In this document: positions 54,943-64,000 of the stretch, in pieces
Position numbering within the stretch: position 1 is the first letter of the stretch
Layout of the letters: each line of letters starts with the position of its first letter
Assembly (NCBI GenBank): GCA_001643675.2
Contig: LSRY02000007.1
Location: forward strand, 1,628,001 to 1,692,000
Direction of reading: 5' to 3'
Origin: Monocercomonoides exilis
Taxonomy: Eukaryota > Preaxostyla > Oxymonadida > Polymastigidae
Length of the DNA: 64,000 nt
The notes under the pieces: generated by a model
Told to the model about the DNA's origin: nothing
The model's database searches: none
Seen by the model: the letters and a program-made list of their open reading frames with translations, nothing else
Program-made: the position numbers and the translations under genes

Positions 54943-56335
54943 ATGATGAAAAATGTGTCTATCCGACAGAATTCATGTAGTTTACGGAAAGAATCAAACT
55001 GAATATGGTGTAACTGCAATAAGAAAAGCTGCACTGGTTGCAGAGGTGCGTGGCTGGCTGGGCTGAGGTTTGTAAAAGAGGAAGCATATATAGAAAAAGC
55101 ATTAGGATTGCAGCAAAGAGCAGAAATTGAATTGTGATGTACTTCGTAAGAAAAAAGAATTCAACAAAATAATTCAAGTGCATAAGACAGTTGCACAAAA
55201 GCGATAGACAAGTATTTGAGAATAATAGTTGATGAAATCACAGAAGTGTTAAGAAAATGTGTGAAAATTTTGAAGATGGAGATGAATGTTTGATGATCTG
55301 AGAGGATCAAGTGAGAGAGGATAGAGAAAATGAGAAAGCTTTGGAAATGAAAAAAAGGAAAAAGATATGGGAAGTGCCTGTAGATGGTTGTGAAAAAGAA
55401 AAAGAGAAGATGAGAGTTACATATAAGGAGGACACGTCTGCTTTGTGTAAGAGTGGTGCTGAAGCTGACAAAGTGCAAACTTTCACTTTGAGTCAAGATA
55501 CAGAAAAAAGGATGGCTTTGAGGATTAAGAAGAAGAAGAAGGTGACAATGAAGCAAAAGAAGAAGAAGAGGAGGAGGAAGAAGAAGAGGAAGAAGAAGAG
55601 GAAGAAGAAGAAGAGGAAGATGAAGAAGAAGAAATGAGTCATAATGTTCATTCTCAACCACTTATTTTCACGCCTTCGGAACACTCATTGGAATAATCTC
55701 TCAAAATGAACAGACTTTCTGAAATGACCGATAAGGTTTCGCAGATGCATTGATCACCATTTTCACAGCATTTTGCCATTTTCTCTGAGCAATCACATCT
55801 GACAAGTCTGATCTGTTGTCTGACAAAAAGGATGGGCTGGCTGTCTTCACTCGTCATTCTTCTGTTTGTCTCCCCTCCTCCAAACCCGTCAGAAGCGTTT
55901 CCGTATCAGGTTCCCCATCAAACACACTCCCAAACGCATGTACTCATGTTATCAATGCACAATTGGTCAGAATTTTCTTCACATTGCCTGCTTCCGCTTT
56001 TTCTCTTCTCTGCTAGTCGAGTCAATTTCCCACTCCGTTGTTGACTTCACCTTCACCGAACCATCTGTGCTCCTTCACGACCGACACTACCAATTCACAG
56101 CACAGCTTCCGAAGATGAAACGGGATATGTGTGTTCGCATGACTTATCAGCTCCTTCCGACCTATTCAGATGTAGTAATCAAGTTGCACTTCTCTGTTTT
56201 TCCTCGATACTTTCGACAACCGTGCAGAACTTATCACACAAGTTTCTTTTATTGCCTTCTTTATATTTACACCATTCCTTATCTCATGCGGAACAAAGAT
56301 CTTTAAACACTTTCGAGCCAAATGCCTCTTCGGTG
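54943..56335. other. hAT cargo region without clear gene
   Basis: Includes a Lys/Glu-rich plus-strand frame (55311-55637), mostly a GAA/AAG repeat at 55540-55634. Overlapping short frames at 55.65-56.3 kb have Cys-rich texture on the minus strand and may be further surface-gene debris; not strong enough to call. Confidence 0.4.
55540..55634 (+). repeat. GAA/AAG trinucleotide-rich tract
   Basis: Purine-only low-complexity sequence encoding Lys/Glu. Confidence 0.85.
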
Positions 56336-57262
56336 TTATTCTTCCACTGTATCTCTGCCCGTCCACAACACCGCTTCCTGGCTTCTTGTCTGCAGCATGT
56401 TCTCCTCCTCCTCCTCTTTTTCTCCTCCTCCTCCTCCTTTTTCTCCTTCTCCTTCTTCTTCTCCTTCTCCTTCTCCTTCTCCTTCTCCTTCTCCTTCTCC
56501 TTCTCCTTCTCCTTCTCCTTCTTCCTCTTCCTCTTCCTCTTCCTCTTCCTTCTCCAAATCAATGGAACTACACTCCCTCCCTGACTCCTCAATAATTGCC
56601 AAATCATTCTTCAATATTTGCATCTGTTCCTCATTTTATCTCACCCCTTCTGCACTTTCATCTGAAGTTATGCTCATAGACCCATCTGCTGCTTCTTCTT
56701 CTGCTCTTGATATCTCCTGTTGGATGCAATTGGTTGGCAAAGAACTGCACACTTCAGGTTTCATTGGATACTGTTTGTCTGAATCCGCCTCAGCTTCTGC
56801 CTTCACAAACCTCAGCCTACTCAGCCCAAGCGTCTCCACAACCAACGGAGCCATCGTTTCTCCCAGCTTCCCCTGGTTCTCTTTAATTCTTTCCACAAGC
56901 TCTCTGTGCGCTATCGGATACCCGCCTTTCTTCTAATTTCCATCACCTCCCTCTCTACCTCCATCTTCTTCTTCATCTTCTCCCTTTTCTTCTCCCTCTT
57001 TGCCTCCCTTTTCTCCTTCCTCTCCTTCTTCCCGCTCCTCCAGCACAGCCAGCGCAATCGCTGCTGGAAATAGGACCACATCCTTTATCCTCAGCCCCGC
57101 AGCCTGTAGTCCCTTCTCCGTAATCTCCCCCGCTTCACACAATGCAACCCCTCGCCTCATCACTTCATCTTTCAACTTCTCCAAATATTTTAACTGCGGC
57201 GATCGACATATATGTAGCAGCAACGGGTCAAGCAGATCGTTGATCGACTGGAACGCATCACA
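56336..57262 (-). CDS. Conserved hypothetical acidic protein carried by the hAT element
   Basis: Reading leftwards: INDLLDPLLHICRSPQLKYL, KLKDEVMRRGVALCEAGEIT, KDVVLFPAAIALAVLEEREE, then a Glu/Gly-rich stretch. The frame passes TAG (complement of 56933-56935) directly into KKGGYPIAHRELVERIKENQ and ETMAPLVVETLGLSRLRFVK, then TAA (56636-56638) into NEEQMQILKNDLAIIEESG and a poly-Glu/Gly repeat. Both read-throughs join sequence of the same character. The start probably lies in an upstream exon; an acceptor-like CAG lies near 57270. I recall similar LCEAGEIT/AIAL.VLEEREE proteins in oxymonads but cannot assign function. It is probably a captured host gene segment, because it lies inside the hAT ends. 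Confidence 0.5.
56389..56545 (+). repeat. CTC/CTT-rich low-complexity tract
   Basis: TTCTCC hexamer repeats (about 56444-56520) inside the acidic gene; on the minus strand they encode Glu-Gly repeats. Confidence 0.9.
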
Positions 57263-57447
57263 TCAGCTGCCGCAAAGATCCGATTGCTCCCCGACTTCGT
57301 GTCCACCGACTCTGCAAGAAACGGAAGCGGTGCCACCAGTGGAACCGAAAGCATTGCAAAAAGTGCAACAATCCAGGCGCAAGCAACATTACCATTCAGC
57401 ACCACCCACCGAGCCACAACATACCCCTCGAAGAGTCTGTTGCTCCC

Positions 57448-57812
57448 TCAGTAACGAATATCTGTGATTTCCATACACCCCAGCCGCCTCTCGATATCAT
57501 CCATCGCTCCTACCGACATGTATGACGCAGCCACAGCCGACGCATCCGAAGGGTCAATCGCAGGCGCTGATGAAGATGATGGCTGCTCATTCTCTGAAGA
57601 TTTCTTATCTTCGCTTCTCCGCCTCCGGAATGGCGAAGTTGATCGGTGTGCTGCTCCTGTTGAAGAAGACGAAGAAGACAAAGGCGCTGAGCGAAGAGAC
57701 GACTGCTGCGCTGCCCTGGAAAAAAGAATCTTTTTGAAATAGGCTTTCGTGTCGTGCAACAGCTCCAATGGATCCACAAACACAACATCCACATTCGGAT
57801 CAGAAAGATCAA
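57448..57812 (-). CDS. Probable upstream exon of the hAT cargo gene
   Basis: The minus-strand frame VVFVDPLELLHDTKAYFKKI, then a Ser/Arg-rich linker and IDPSDASAVAASYMSVGAMD, ends at TGA 57448. A good donor GTATGT lies just beyond at ~57425, leading through a pyrimidine-rich stretch toward the next exon at ~57262. The spacing and strand suggest it belongs with 56336-57262. The start is not determined. Confidence 0.4.
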
Positions 57813-57966
57813 CCAGCTGTGAAAGCTCTCCCTTCTAGAGCGATGGGAAAAGGATAAAAAAAGGTTTCTAAAAAAGTTGAGTTGAAATGAGAAGAAGAAG
57901 AAGTTATGCTGATGATGACTGAATAATCGTTCTGGTTTTGCATCAAATGAATTAAATGAGGAATAT

Positions 57967-58431
57967 GTGAAAAGATCAATTCAGAAATGGAAAATGCTGC
58001 AGTTGCTGTCATCTGCTCATTCTGTTGGATTAAGGCAAAAATCCCACAGAAGCCATGAGGCATCAGACAGATTCCGCAAAATGTTTGTCATTCCTTCCTC
58101 AAAAGATGAAGTTAATTTAGCTCCAACACCAGACGATAAATATCTTCTCTGGCTTGGTGTAAATTTTCTTGTTGTCTTCATTTCCCTTTCTCTCATAAAA
58201 CACATTTTCATCTTCACAATAAAAATTTCTTGCTCTAACAATAATCTACGTTTCTTCTTCATTTTTCTCTTTATCTCTCACGCCGATGCAGAATGCGAAG
58301 AAATACAATTTGATGAAGTAAATTTTGATGTGAAGCAGAAGAAATTGTTTGATATGTTGTTTATATGTTTGAATGAGAAGAAAAAGAAGATCAAAAAAGA
58401 AAATGAAAAGTTGAAAGTTATTTCAGATTGA
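57967..58431 (+). CDS. Short two-exon reading frame in the hAT cargo (uncertain)
   Basis: KRSIQKWKMLQLLSSAHSVG through APTPDDKYLLWL is followed by a GTGTAAAT donor (58157), a pyrimidine-rich stretch and GATGCAG acceptor (58291). It then continues as ECEEIQFDEVNFDVKQKKLF and a Lys-rich end, TGA 58429-58431. Without splicing the middle would be an implausible Phe/Ile/Leu run. No homology recognised. Confidence 0.35.
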   Translation: MKRSIQKWKMLQLLSSAHSVGLRQKSHRSHEASDRFRKMFVIPSSKDEVNLAPTPDDKYLLWLGVNFLVVFISLSLIKHIFIFTIKISCSNNNLRFFFIFLFISHADAECEEIQFDEVNFDVKQKKLFDMLFICLNEKKKKIKKENEKLKVISD

Positions 58432-58926
58432 TTTATGATTTGATTCAAAACATGAGATACCTTTCCAAAAGAATTTGACATAAAAGAACATTTTATATAA
58501 GAAATTATATGTTATTATTTATTTATAATAAAACGAATAACTGCTCTATATTAGCTGCTTTTTGTTTTTCTTTCAATTTCAATAAGGAGAGTTTCATATA
58601 ATTTCACCAGTTTGATAATTACTGACAAAATTTCTCAAATTCAAGAAAGTTCAATCTATTTATCATTCAATATAGGAATGCATTTAATGAGAAGTCTCCA
58701 ATTAAAAAAATCAAAATGTAAAAGCTAACCGATATCATGAAAACAATGAAATAAAAACAAATTCTCAGTTTGCCCAAAATGGCTAGAAGTCAACTGTTAA
58801 AAATAGTGAAAAAGGTAAAAAAAGTTATAATGAATATGATATAATACCAATTTTGAATTAATACCACAGTATAAGCGTAAAAAAATCTTCTTTGTATTTT
58901 TTCACTTTATATTATGGAAACATAAT

Positions 58927-58931
<5 letters not shown>

Positions 58932-58963
<32 letters not shown>
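58932..58963 (+). repeat. Poly-T run (32 nt)
   Basis: Lies ~20 bp inside the right hAT TIR, comparable in position to the poly-A inside the right end of the 22662-27083 element. Confidence 0.95.
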
Positions 58964-58965
<2 letters not shown>

Positions 58966-58986
58966 TGACGGACGAGGCAAAAAGTG

Positions 58987-59009
58987 ATTTGTCAAGTCAG
59001 ACAGCCTTA
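58987..59009 (-). repeat. hAT right TIR
   Basis: ATTTGTCAAGTCAGACAGCC then TTA, followed by GAATATAT at 59010-59017. Confidence 0.9.
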
Positions 59010-59017
59010 GAATATAT

Positions 59018-61772
59018 ATAAATATATGGGTGATTTTTTTTGATATCATAAAAAATTCCGACGTTTGATCATAAATTTTTCTCATTAAGGGATGTGATGA
59101 TAAAGATAAATTCTATTCGAAATTGAATAAAAATATAGTTTAATATATAATTTTTATTTATTATTTGTTGATTTTATATTGTTTCCAATTGATTTTATTT
59201 CAAATTTTGAAAAAAATAAAATTTTTTCAAAAAATATCAAAATTTCAATAAACAGTTCAAAATACAAGTTCAATCTTTAATATAACATTACCACAATGAT
59301 TATCTTTATTTTAATAATCAATATCTTTTTTTTAAAATTAAATTAATGATGTTATTAAAAAAGAATAGAATAAGTGAAGTCGAAATCGACAAATAATAAA
59401 TGAAATCAATCAAATTCCTCAGTTTCAGAAACCAATTCACCAATTGTCCTTTCAGGAAGTCTTTTCTCTCTCTAATGCTTCGATTTCAGTTCTTTTTTAA
59501 AAAAAAATGAGGTTTTTGTTTGTTTTATAAATCCAACTGCTTCAAAAGAAATTAACATCTCTAATTTCCTTCTCAATCCCTCTGTCCTGTGGACTTTCTA
59601 TGAATTCTCTCTCCCAACTCGGTGGTCACCATGCATAACGAGATATCCAGCTTTCATTCATTTTCATTCTTTTCCACCTCCTGCCCTGAAAGAAACACAA
59701 AAACATCAACAGATAAATGTTCATATAAAGAAAAATAAATAAAGACCAAACTGCTCTTCGACTGTTTTTCGCCAAACAGCTTCATTTCTACAGCCATCAT
59801 CATTCCAAAAATAAATCAATCTCTTCATTTCAGTCTCAGAACTGTCAAATTGCAAGGAACACATCTCCACAAAATACATCGTGTATCTCGCTGGAGGGTC
59901 TTCTCAGCCCGTACACATTGTGGTGGATGTGCAGAGGTGTTTTTTCTTTTCGGACAAGATCATCTCCTTTAATAATATTCTCAAACACCAAAAGAAATAT
60001 TTGAGGTTTATCTCATCAACACATGGCGCATGAGGGATATGGGGTAGAGAAGAGATGGAAGAGGATTTTTTTGTGGAAGAGGATGGGAGTTGAGTATGTT
60101 TTTGAATGCTAATGTTTCAAGAGGGGTTTTGAAAGGAAGAAATTCTGAGACAAAAAGATGGGGAAGAGCAGGTGGAGATTTGTTGAGGAAAATGTAGTAA
60201 ATATATAGAGAAGTGGTTGAGGATGATGAGGAAGGTGATTATTGTTGATGGGAGATATGGATTTTGAAAAGAAGGAAAGGGGGGTAAAAGCTTGAAAGAA
60301 GAGGACAATTGCGAAATGTTAGATCGGAAGAGGGGTAATTTTTGAGAGGAGAAGAATGTTTTATGGAAGAGATGGGGAAAGATGAAGAAAAGGAGGGGAT
60401 CGATATTTTCTGATGATTTTGGGGGTTGAATGGAAGAAGGGAAAGGAAAGGAAAAGAAATTGAGTGATATTAACATTTTCTATTTTTGAGGGGAAATGAG
60501 AGGAAATCGCAAAAGGAAAGTCACTTGACTTTGGAGAAATACAGCAAGATTGATCTCCACAATCTGTTCGTAACACATTTTGTGATTGAATTTTTTCAAA
60601 CAAATGTGAAGTTTATACAGCAAGCGAGACGTTTTGGTCTACCAACGACTTCATACAAATTATTCTCAACATCGTAAATATCGTTCGACTGATTTCACAA
60701 TTCTCAACCCTTTTTTCTTTTTCCTCTTCTACTTCTTTCTCTTCTTTTTATAATCCTCCTTCATTCAATCAACCATCTTCCTCATTTCTCGGTTTGCAAA
60801 CACAAAATTCGCCTTCTCACAATTCACTTGCTTATTCAGCTACAAGCACGCCTGTTATGAATCGCATAGCCAAAAATACACAAAATCTACTTTAGTCAAA
60901 TATTGCTTCTTCTTCTTCTTCTTCTTCTCCACCTCCTCCTTCGCCTTCGTCTTCGTGTTTTTCTTGACCTTCTTCACATTTTTTGCCATTAACCTCATCA
61001 GATGTTTTGTAAATTTCTATTTTTCGTACAAAAAGGCCAGAATCATTTTCTGTTTGTGGAAAGAATTGAAAGATGATAACTCAAAAGCTGCTAAAGATTC
61101 GGGGATATCCGATTTCTTTGATAAGCTTGAATCTGCCTGTTAAAAATATTGTGATTTCAATTAACTGCTCCTTCAAAGTTTTCAAATCAAACACAATATA
61201 TTGTTCAATCAATGAAATCATTTGAAAACATGTCAGCATCTTCTTCGAAAATACTTAAAGATAATAAATGGATTTCTCTGTAACTGCATGCATTCACCTT
61301 CCTCCTCTTTTTCAATGATATTTCCTCTCACTTCGAATTGGATCATTCCATCTTCCTTGGAATGAATATGAGCTATTCAATCAGTAGCCAGATAATTCGC
61401 CCTGATAAATATTTCATTCAGTTTGCCTTCTCTCAACAGTATCATCATATATATCAAAGCCTTCTGTTAGATTGCAGTTTGCGCATCTGAACTTCTCTTC
61501 TCTTCTTCAACAGCACATCCCGATCTGCTTCAGCGTTTCGAACGACATCCGTGCTCTTGCTGTTCAGAATGAGGCGAATGGGCATCGCACGTAAAATGGA
61601 AGTGGAAGGGGGAAGGAGCTGCCAGATACGTCGAACTCATGCTCTATCTTTGTGATACTACCAAGGAACTAAGAGAGGACAGCGTGTTCCAAAGGAAGAA
61701 GAAAAGAAAGAAAACTACAAAAGTTAGTTGAGCGCGGAGCAGAGCAAATGAAATCAACGGGAAGAGTCAAAG
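59018..61772. other. Spacer without supported gene
   Basis: 59.0-59.4 kb is very AT-rich. 60.05-60.48 kb is strongly purine-rich on the plus strand, so the minus strand is open and Ser/Phe/Pro-rich. 60.9-61.14 kb has a short hydrophobic frame preceded by a TTC repeat (60905-60930). 61.5-61.75 kb is less AT-rich but has no clear frame. Confidence 0.45.
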
Positions 61773-62432
61773 ATGAAGATGAAAACAAACCAGAAATTTG
61801 AGTTTTGCACGTTACAAGTTGACGCTTTCGACACAAGGCTTGCACAGGCAGCGACAGAAAGGAGGAGGAGGGACAGAGGAAAAGAAGAAGGAGGTAATGA
61901 AAATGATGATGAACAGTACCAGACATTTTACTCATTTGACAGCACATTCTCATCTGCTCAGCTGCACACTCAAAACATCACAGCCTCCTCAACATTTGCA
62001 ACTCCTCCTTATTATCCCTTGCAACATACTCAGTTGTCTGCCCCTTCTGTTCTTGTTGGAACTTCTCCAGAGCCACTCGCTCATTCATCTCCAGCTACAT
62101 ACTCCTTTTCTCTTGCACAGAAATCTCTTGACATAACTTAACCCAAGCTCTGTATCTTCCTCTCTTTGTTCTTCTATTTCCTTCTTCTCACTACCATAAC
62201 ATGTGCGATTCTTGGGAAAAGCAGATTGGGCAATGAAGGCATGTTTGTGAGCAACAGAGTGTCAGCGACGAGGGATGTGTTTGAGCCACAGAGCATCCTT
62301 CTGAACAATGCAGCGTATGTGACAAGCCAGAGGATTCGGGTGGGTGGGGAGAAGGAAGACAATGGAGAGGAGATGGATTTGGCAGAGACATTCGAAAGGC
62401 CTAGAATGAATGTTTTTCAATCGAGAAATTGA
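61773..62432 (+). CDS. Hypothetical 219-aa protein with one in-frame TAA and a central hydrophobic segment
   Basis: ATG at 61773 (TGA upstream at 61749), final TGA 62430. TAA at 62139 is the only interruption and is read as Gln. Basic/acidic N-terminus (ATERRRRDRGKEEGG), Ser/Thr/Pro-rich middle, hydrophobic CIFLSLFFYFLLLTTITCAI, then LGNEGMFVSNRVSATRDVFE. The hydrophobic part might be a membrane span, or a translated intron since it is pyrimidine-rich on the DNA. Unrecognised family. May belong to one gene with the two following frames. Confidence 0.4.
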
Positions 62433-62499
62433 AAGGAGCTGAAACGAAGAATAAGCCCGTTACAACACTATCAACGTTTTGTTTTGATTTTCTTCTTGA

Positions 62500-63324
62500 A
62501 ATCAAAAAACGGAAAAGGACTCAGCAGTAAATAATCGAAACAGCATTAACTTTGCCAGCATTTTCATTTGCCAACCATCATCTTTATTCACTTCTTCTTC
62601 TCTTTCTTTTTCTTCTTCTTCTTCTTCTTCTTCTTCTTCTTCTTCTTCTTCTTCTTCTTCTTCTTCTTCTTCTTCTTCTTCTTCTTCTTCTTCTTCTTCT
62701 TCTTCTTCTTCTTCTTCTTCAACATCGACATCAAAAGCAGCAACAGTTAAATTCTTCGAGAAAGAAAAAATAAAAAACTTGTCATCTTCATCTTTTTCTT
62801 CATCCGAACAGTCAGAAGTGAATTCTTCACAAGAAAGAGCCGAAAAAGCAGAAATCGAAGAAATCATAGTAGACTTCAAAAGAAAACATGCACCGCGTCT
62901 GCCTCTTCCTGTGATCCTTCCCCCATAAGAAGCAACTCTTCAGAATTCGTCTTATGTGCCTCAAAGACAAAGACTGAGAAAAAGCAATCAAAATTCAACA
63001 TAAACCTTTTTGACTCGTTCAATTGCTGGCATTGGCACAGGAACAGGCACATCTCCTTCTTCAATGCAAAACGAATCTTTTCTTTCTCTTCCTCAATCAT
63101 CTCCTTCACCCTCTCCTTCATCTTTATCTTCCTCATCTTCTCCAGCAGAAACTGACCTCTCTCTCCATCCAAAACCACCCCATCGCTCTGAGTTTGCAAT
63201 GGCTCTCCGCATAAGAGCAATACACACTCTCCTCCTCCGATGCTATATCAACCGTTGTGCACAAGTTGAAGCAGCCCCAAAGTCATTGCCCTCTTCACTA
63301 TTTTCTTCTTCCTCGTTGCGTTGA
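62500..63324 (+). CDS. Poly-Ser protein frame with two in-frame TAA codons
   Basis: Between TGA codons at 62497 and 63322 the frame is open apart from TAA at 62926 and 63001. It includes ~40 Ser from a TTC microsatellite, then KAATVKFFEKEKIKNLSSSS, EEIIVDFKRKHAPRLPLPVI, (Q)EATLQNSSYVPQRQRLR, GIGTGTGTSPSS and LHPKPPHRSEFAMALRIRAI. Both read-throughs sit in Gln-compatible context. No in-frame ATG near the start, so an upstream exon is needed. The function is unknown; Ser-rich, possibly extracellular or disordered. Confidence 0.45.
62610..62720 (+). repeat. (TTC)37 microsatellite
   Basis: Pure trinucleotide array of 111 nt; gives poly-Ser, poly-Leu or poly-Phe on plus, poly-Glu on minus. Confidence 0.98.
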
Positions 63325-63435
63325 TTTTTTCGCAACTTATTCCTGACATAAGAAGAGCAGCAGATGAAGAGGATGATGCAACAGCAGAAAAAGAAGGAAA
63401 ATACAATATTTTGTTCCATAGCCGGATATATTTGA

Positions 63436-64000
63436 TGTGCTTACACTGTTTGCATAATTTCGGATGGTGGAGCGTTATGCGAAGAATCTGGAGAAAAGGA
63501 AGAAGTTGAAGGCGATGAAGATAACGCGAAAGATGAGGATAAAGAAGTGATATTGGAGGATTTAATGAACAACCCCAAAGAAGTTGCTTCAAAAGCAAAG
63601 ACAAAAAAAAAGCAGAAAAGAATACAAACACCAAAGAATCAATAAGAAACGGCCGAAAAGACGAAATACATTCCAATGAGCCAAAACAGATCCACTTTCA
63701 TCCAAGCGCAGCAACAGAACACAACAACAATTCCATCTCCAACACCATCACATTCTCCAAAGCTTAAACAATATTCTTCAGAAAGATGCGCCTTTGGAAC
63801 GATACACTTCAAGCGAGGGAAGCGAATGGACGGAGGATGGAGAGGAGTTGGAGGGAGAGCATTGATTGTGGACAGTCAAGAGATGGAGATGGGAAGAGGA
63901 GCTGTTGGTGCATCAACAATACAGCTATCACCTGCTGTTGGAGGAGGTGGAGCGGGAGGAGGAGGAGGAGTGGTGATATTGGGCGTGATGGGGATGAAGA
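63436..64000 (+). CDS. Partial Gln/Lys/Gly-rich reading frame open to the window edge
   Basis: Begins after TGA at 63433. Encodes CEESGEKEEVEGDEDNAKDE, KAKTKKKQKRIQTPKNQ, (TAA at 63643) ETAEKTKYIPMSQNRSTF, SSERCAFGTIHFKRGKRM and a Gly-rich stretch, with no TGA up to base 64000. The single TAA follows CAA in a Gln-rich context. The start is presumably an acceptor near 63465. Unrecognised; likely continues to the right. Confidence 0.45.

Larger units (their letters stand above)
51333..59009 (+). mobile_element. 7.7-kb hAT transposon with cargo
   Basis: A perfect 8-bp target duplication GAATATAT flanks the element (51325-51332 and 59010-59017), the hallmark of hAT insertions. The ends are 23-bp inverted repeats, TAAGCCTGTCTGACCTGACA... 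on the left and TAAGGCTGTCTGACTTGACA... from the right, with two mismatches. The transposase lies in the 5' third. The remaining ~4.5 kb carries host-like gene segments on both strands. The perfect duplication indicates recent insertion. Confidence 0.9.

Noticed and set aside
62502-62879. Poly-Glu protein on the minus strand at the TTC array
   Set aside because: Microsatellite artefact; the plus frame continues through TAA codons into non-repetitive sequence on both sides.

Overview
The window is AT-rich nuclear DNA from a protist, most likely an oxymonad (Preaxostyla; Blattamonas/Streblomastix-like). Three things point there. Two giant surface proteins have a signal peptide, beta-helix ectodomain, one membrane span and a degenerate kinase tail, a layout I associate with oxymonads. 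A helical-protein gene at 29.5-31.3 kb has an AYQSAWQFL-type core I also associate with oxymonads. Many reading frames continue cleanly through single TAA or TAG codons and end only at TGA. That last pattern indicates UAA/UAG = glutamine with UGA as stop, a code known in Streblomastix, hexamitin diplomonads and most ciliates. The organism call is inference; the open frames are seen directly.

Layout. 1-304: exon of a BOP1/ERB1-like gene on the minus strand, running off the left edge. 870-10374 and 33150-42725: two copies of a 9.4-kb block, each holding one giant surface gene (2638 and 2641 aa) with conserved 5' and 3' flanks. A decayed DIRS-type retroelement (10375-16009) sits in the 3' flank of copy 1; copy 2 preserves the empty site. 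17-19.4 kb: remains of a pogo-like transposase. 19555-22662: an element with 491-bp inverted terminal repeats enclosing a broken piece of a surface gene. 22662-27083: an element with 15-bp inverted ends carrying a Gln/Ser-rich coiled-coil gene. 29.5-31.3 kb: a three-exon host gene. 43440-49675: a pogo-like element flanked by TA, with a spliced transposase and apparent surface-gene remnants. 50061-51034: a foldback element. 51333-59009: a 7.7-kb hAT element with a perfect 8-bp target duplication, a near-complete three-exon transposase and kilobases of host-like cargo. 61.8-64 kb: poly-Ser and Gln-rich reading frames, the last open at the right edge.

How the pieces fit. The surface genes are the only large intact genes. 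Their membrane-proximal and cytoplasmic ends are locally identical while the ectodomains diverge, which suggests gene conversion. Broken pieces of the same family lie inside at least one and probably two inverted-repeat elements, so mobile elements may carry and scatter surface-gene segments. No rRNA, tRNA or CRISPR array was recognised. Splice sites, introns and element ends were placed by eye; no homology search was run.
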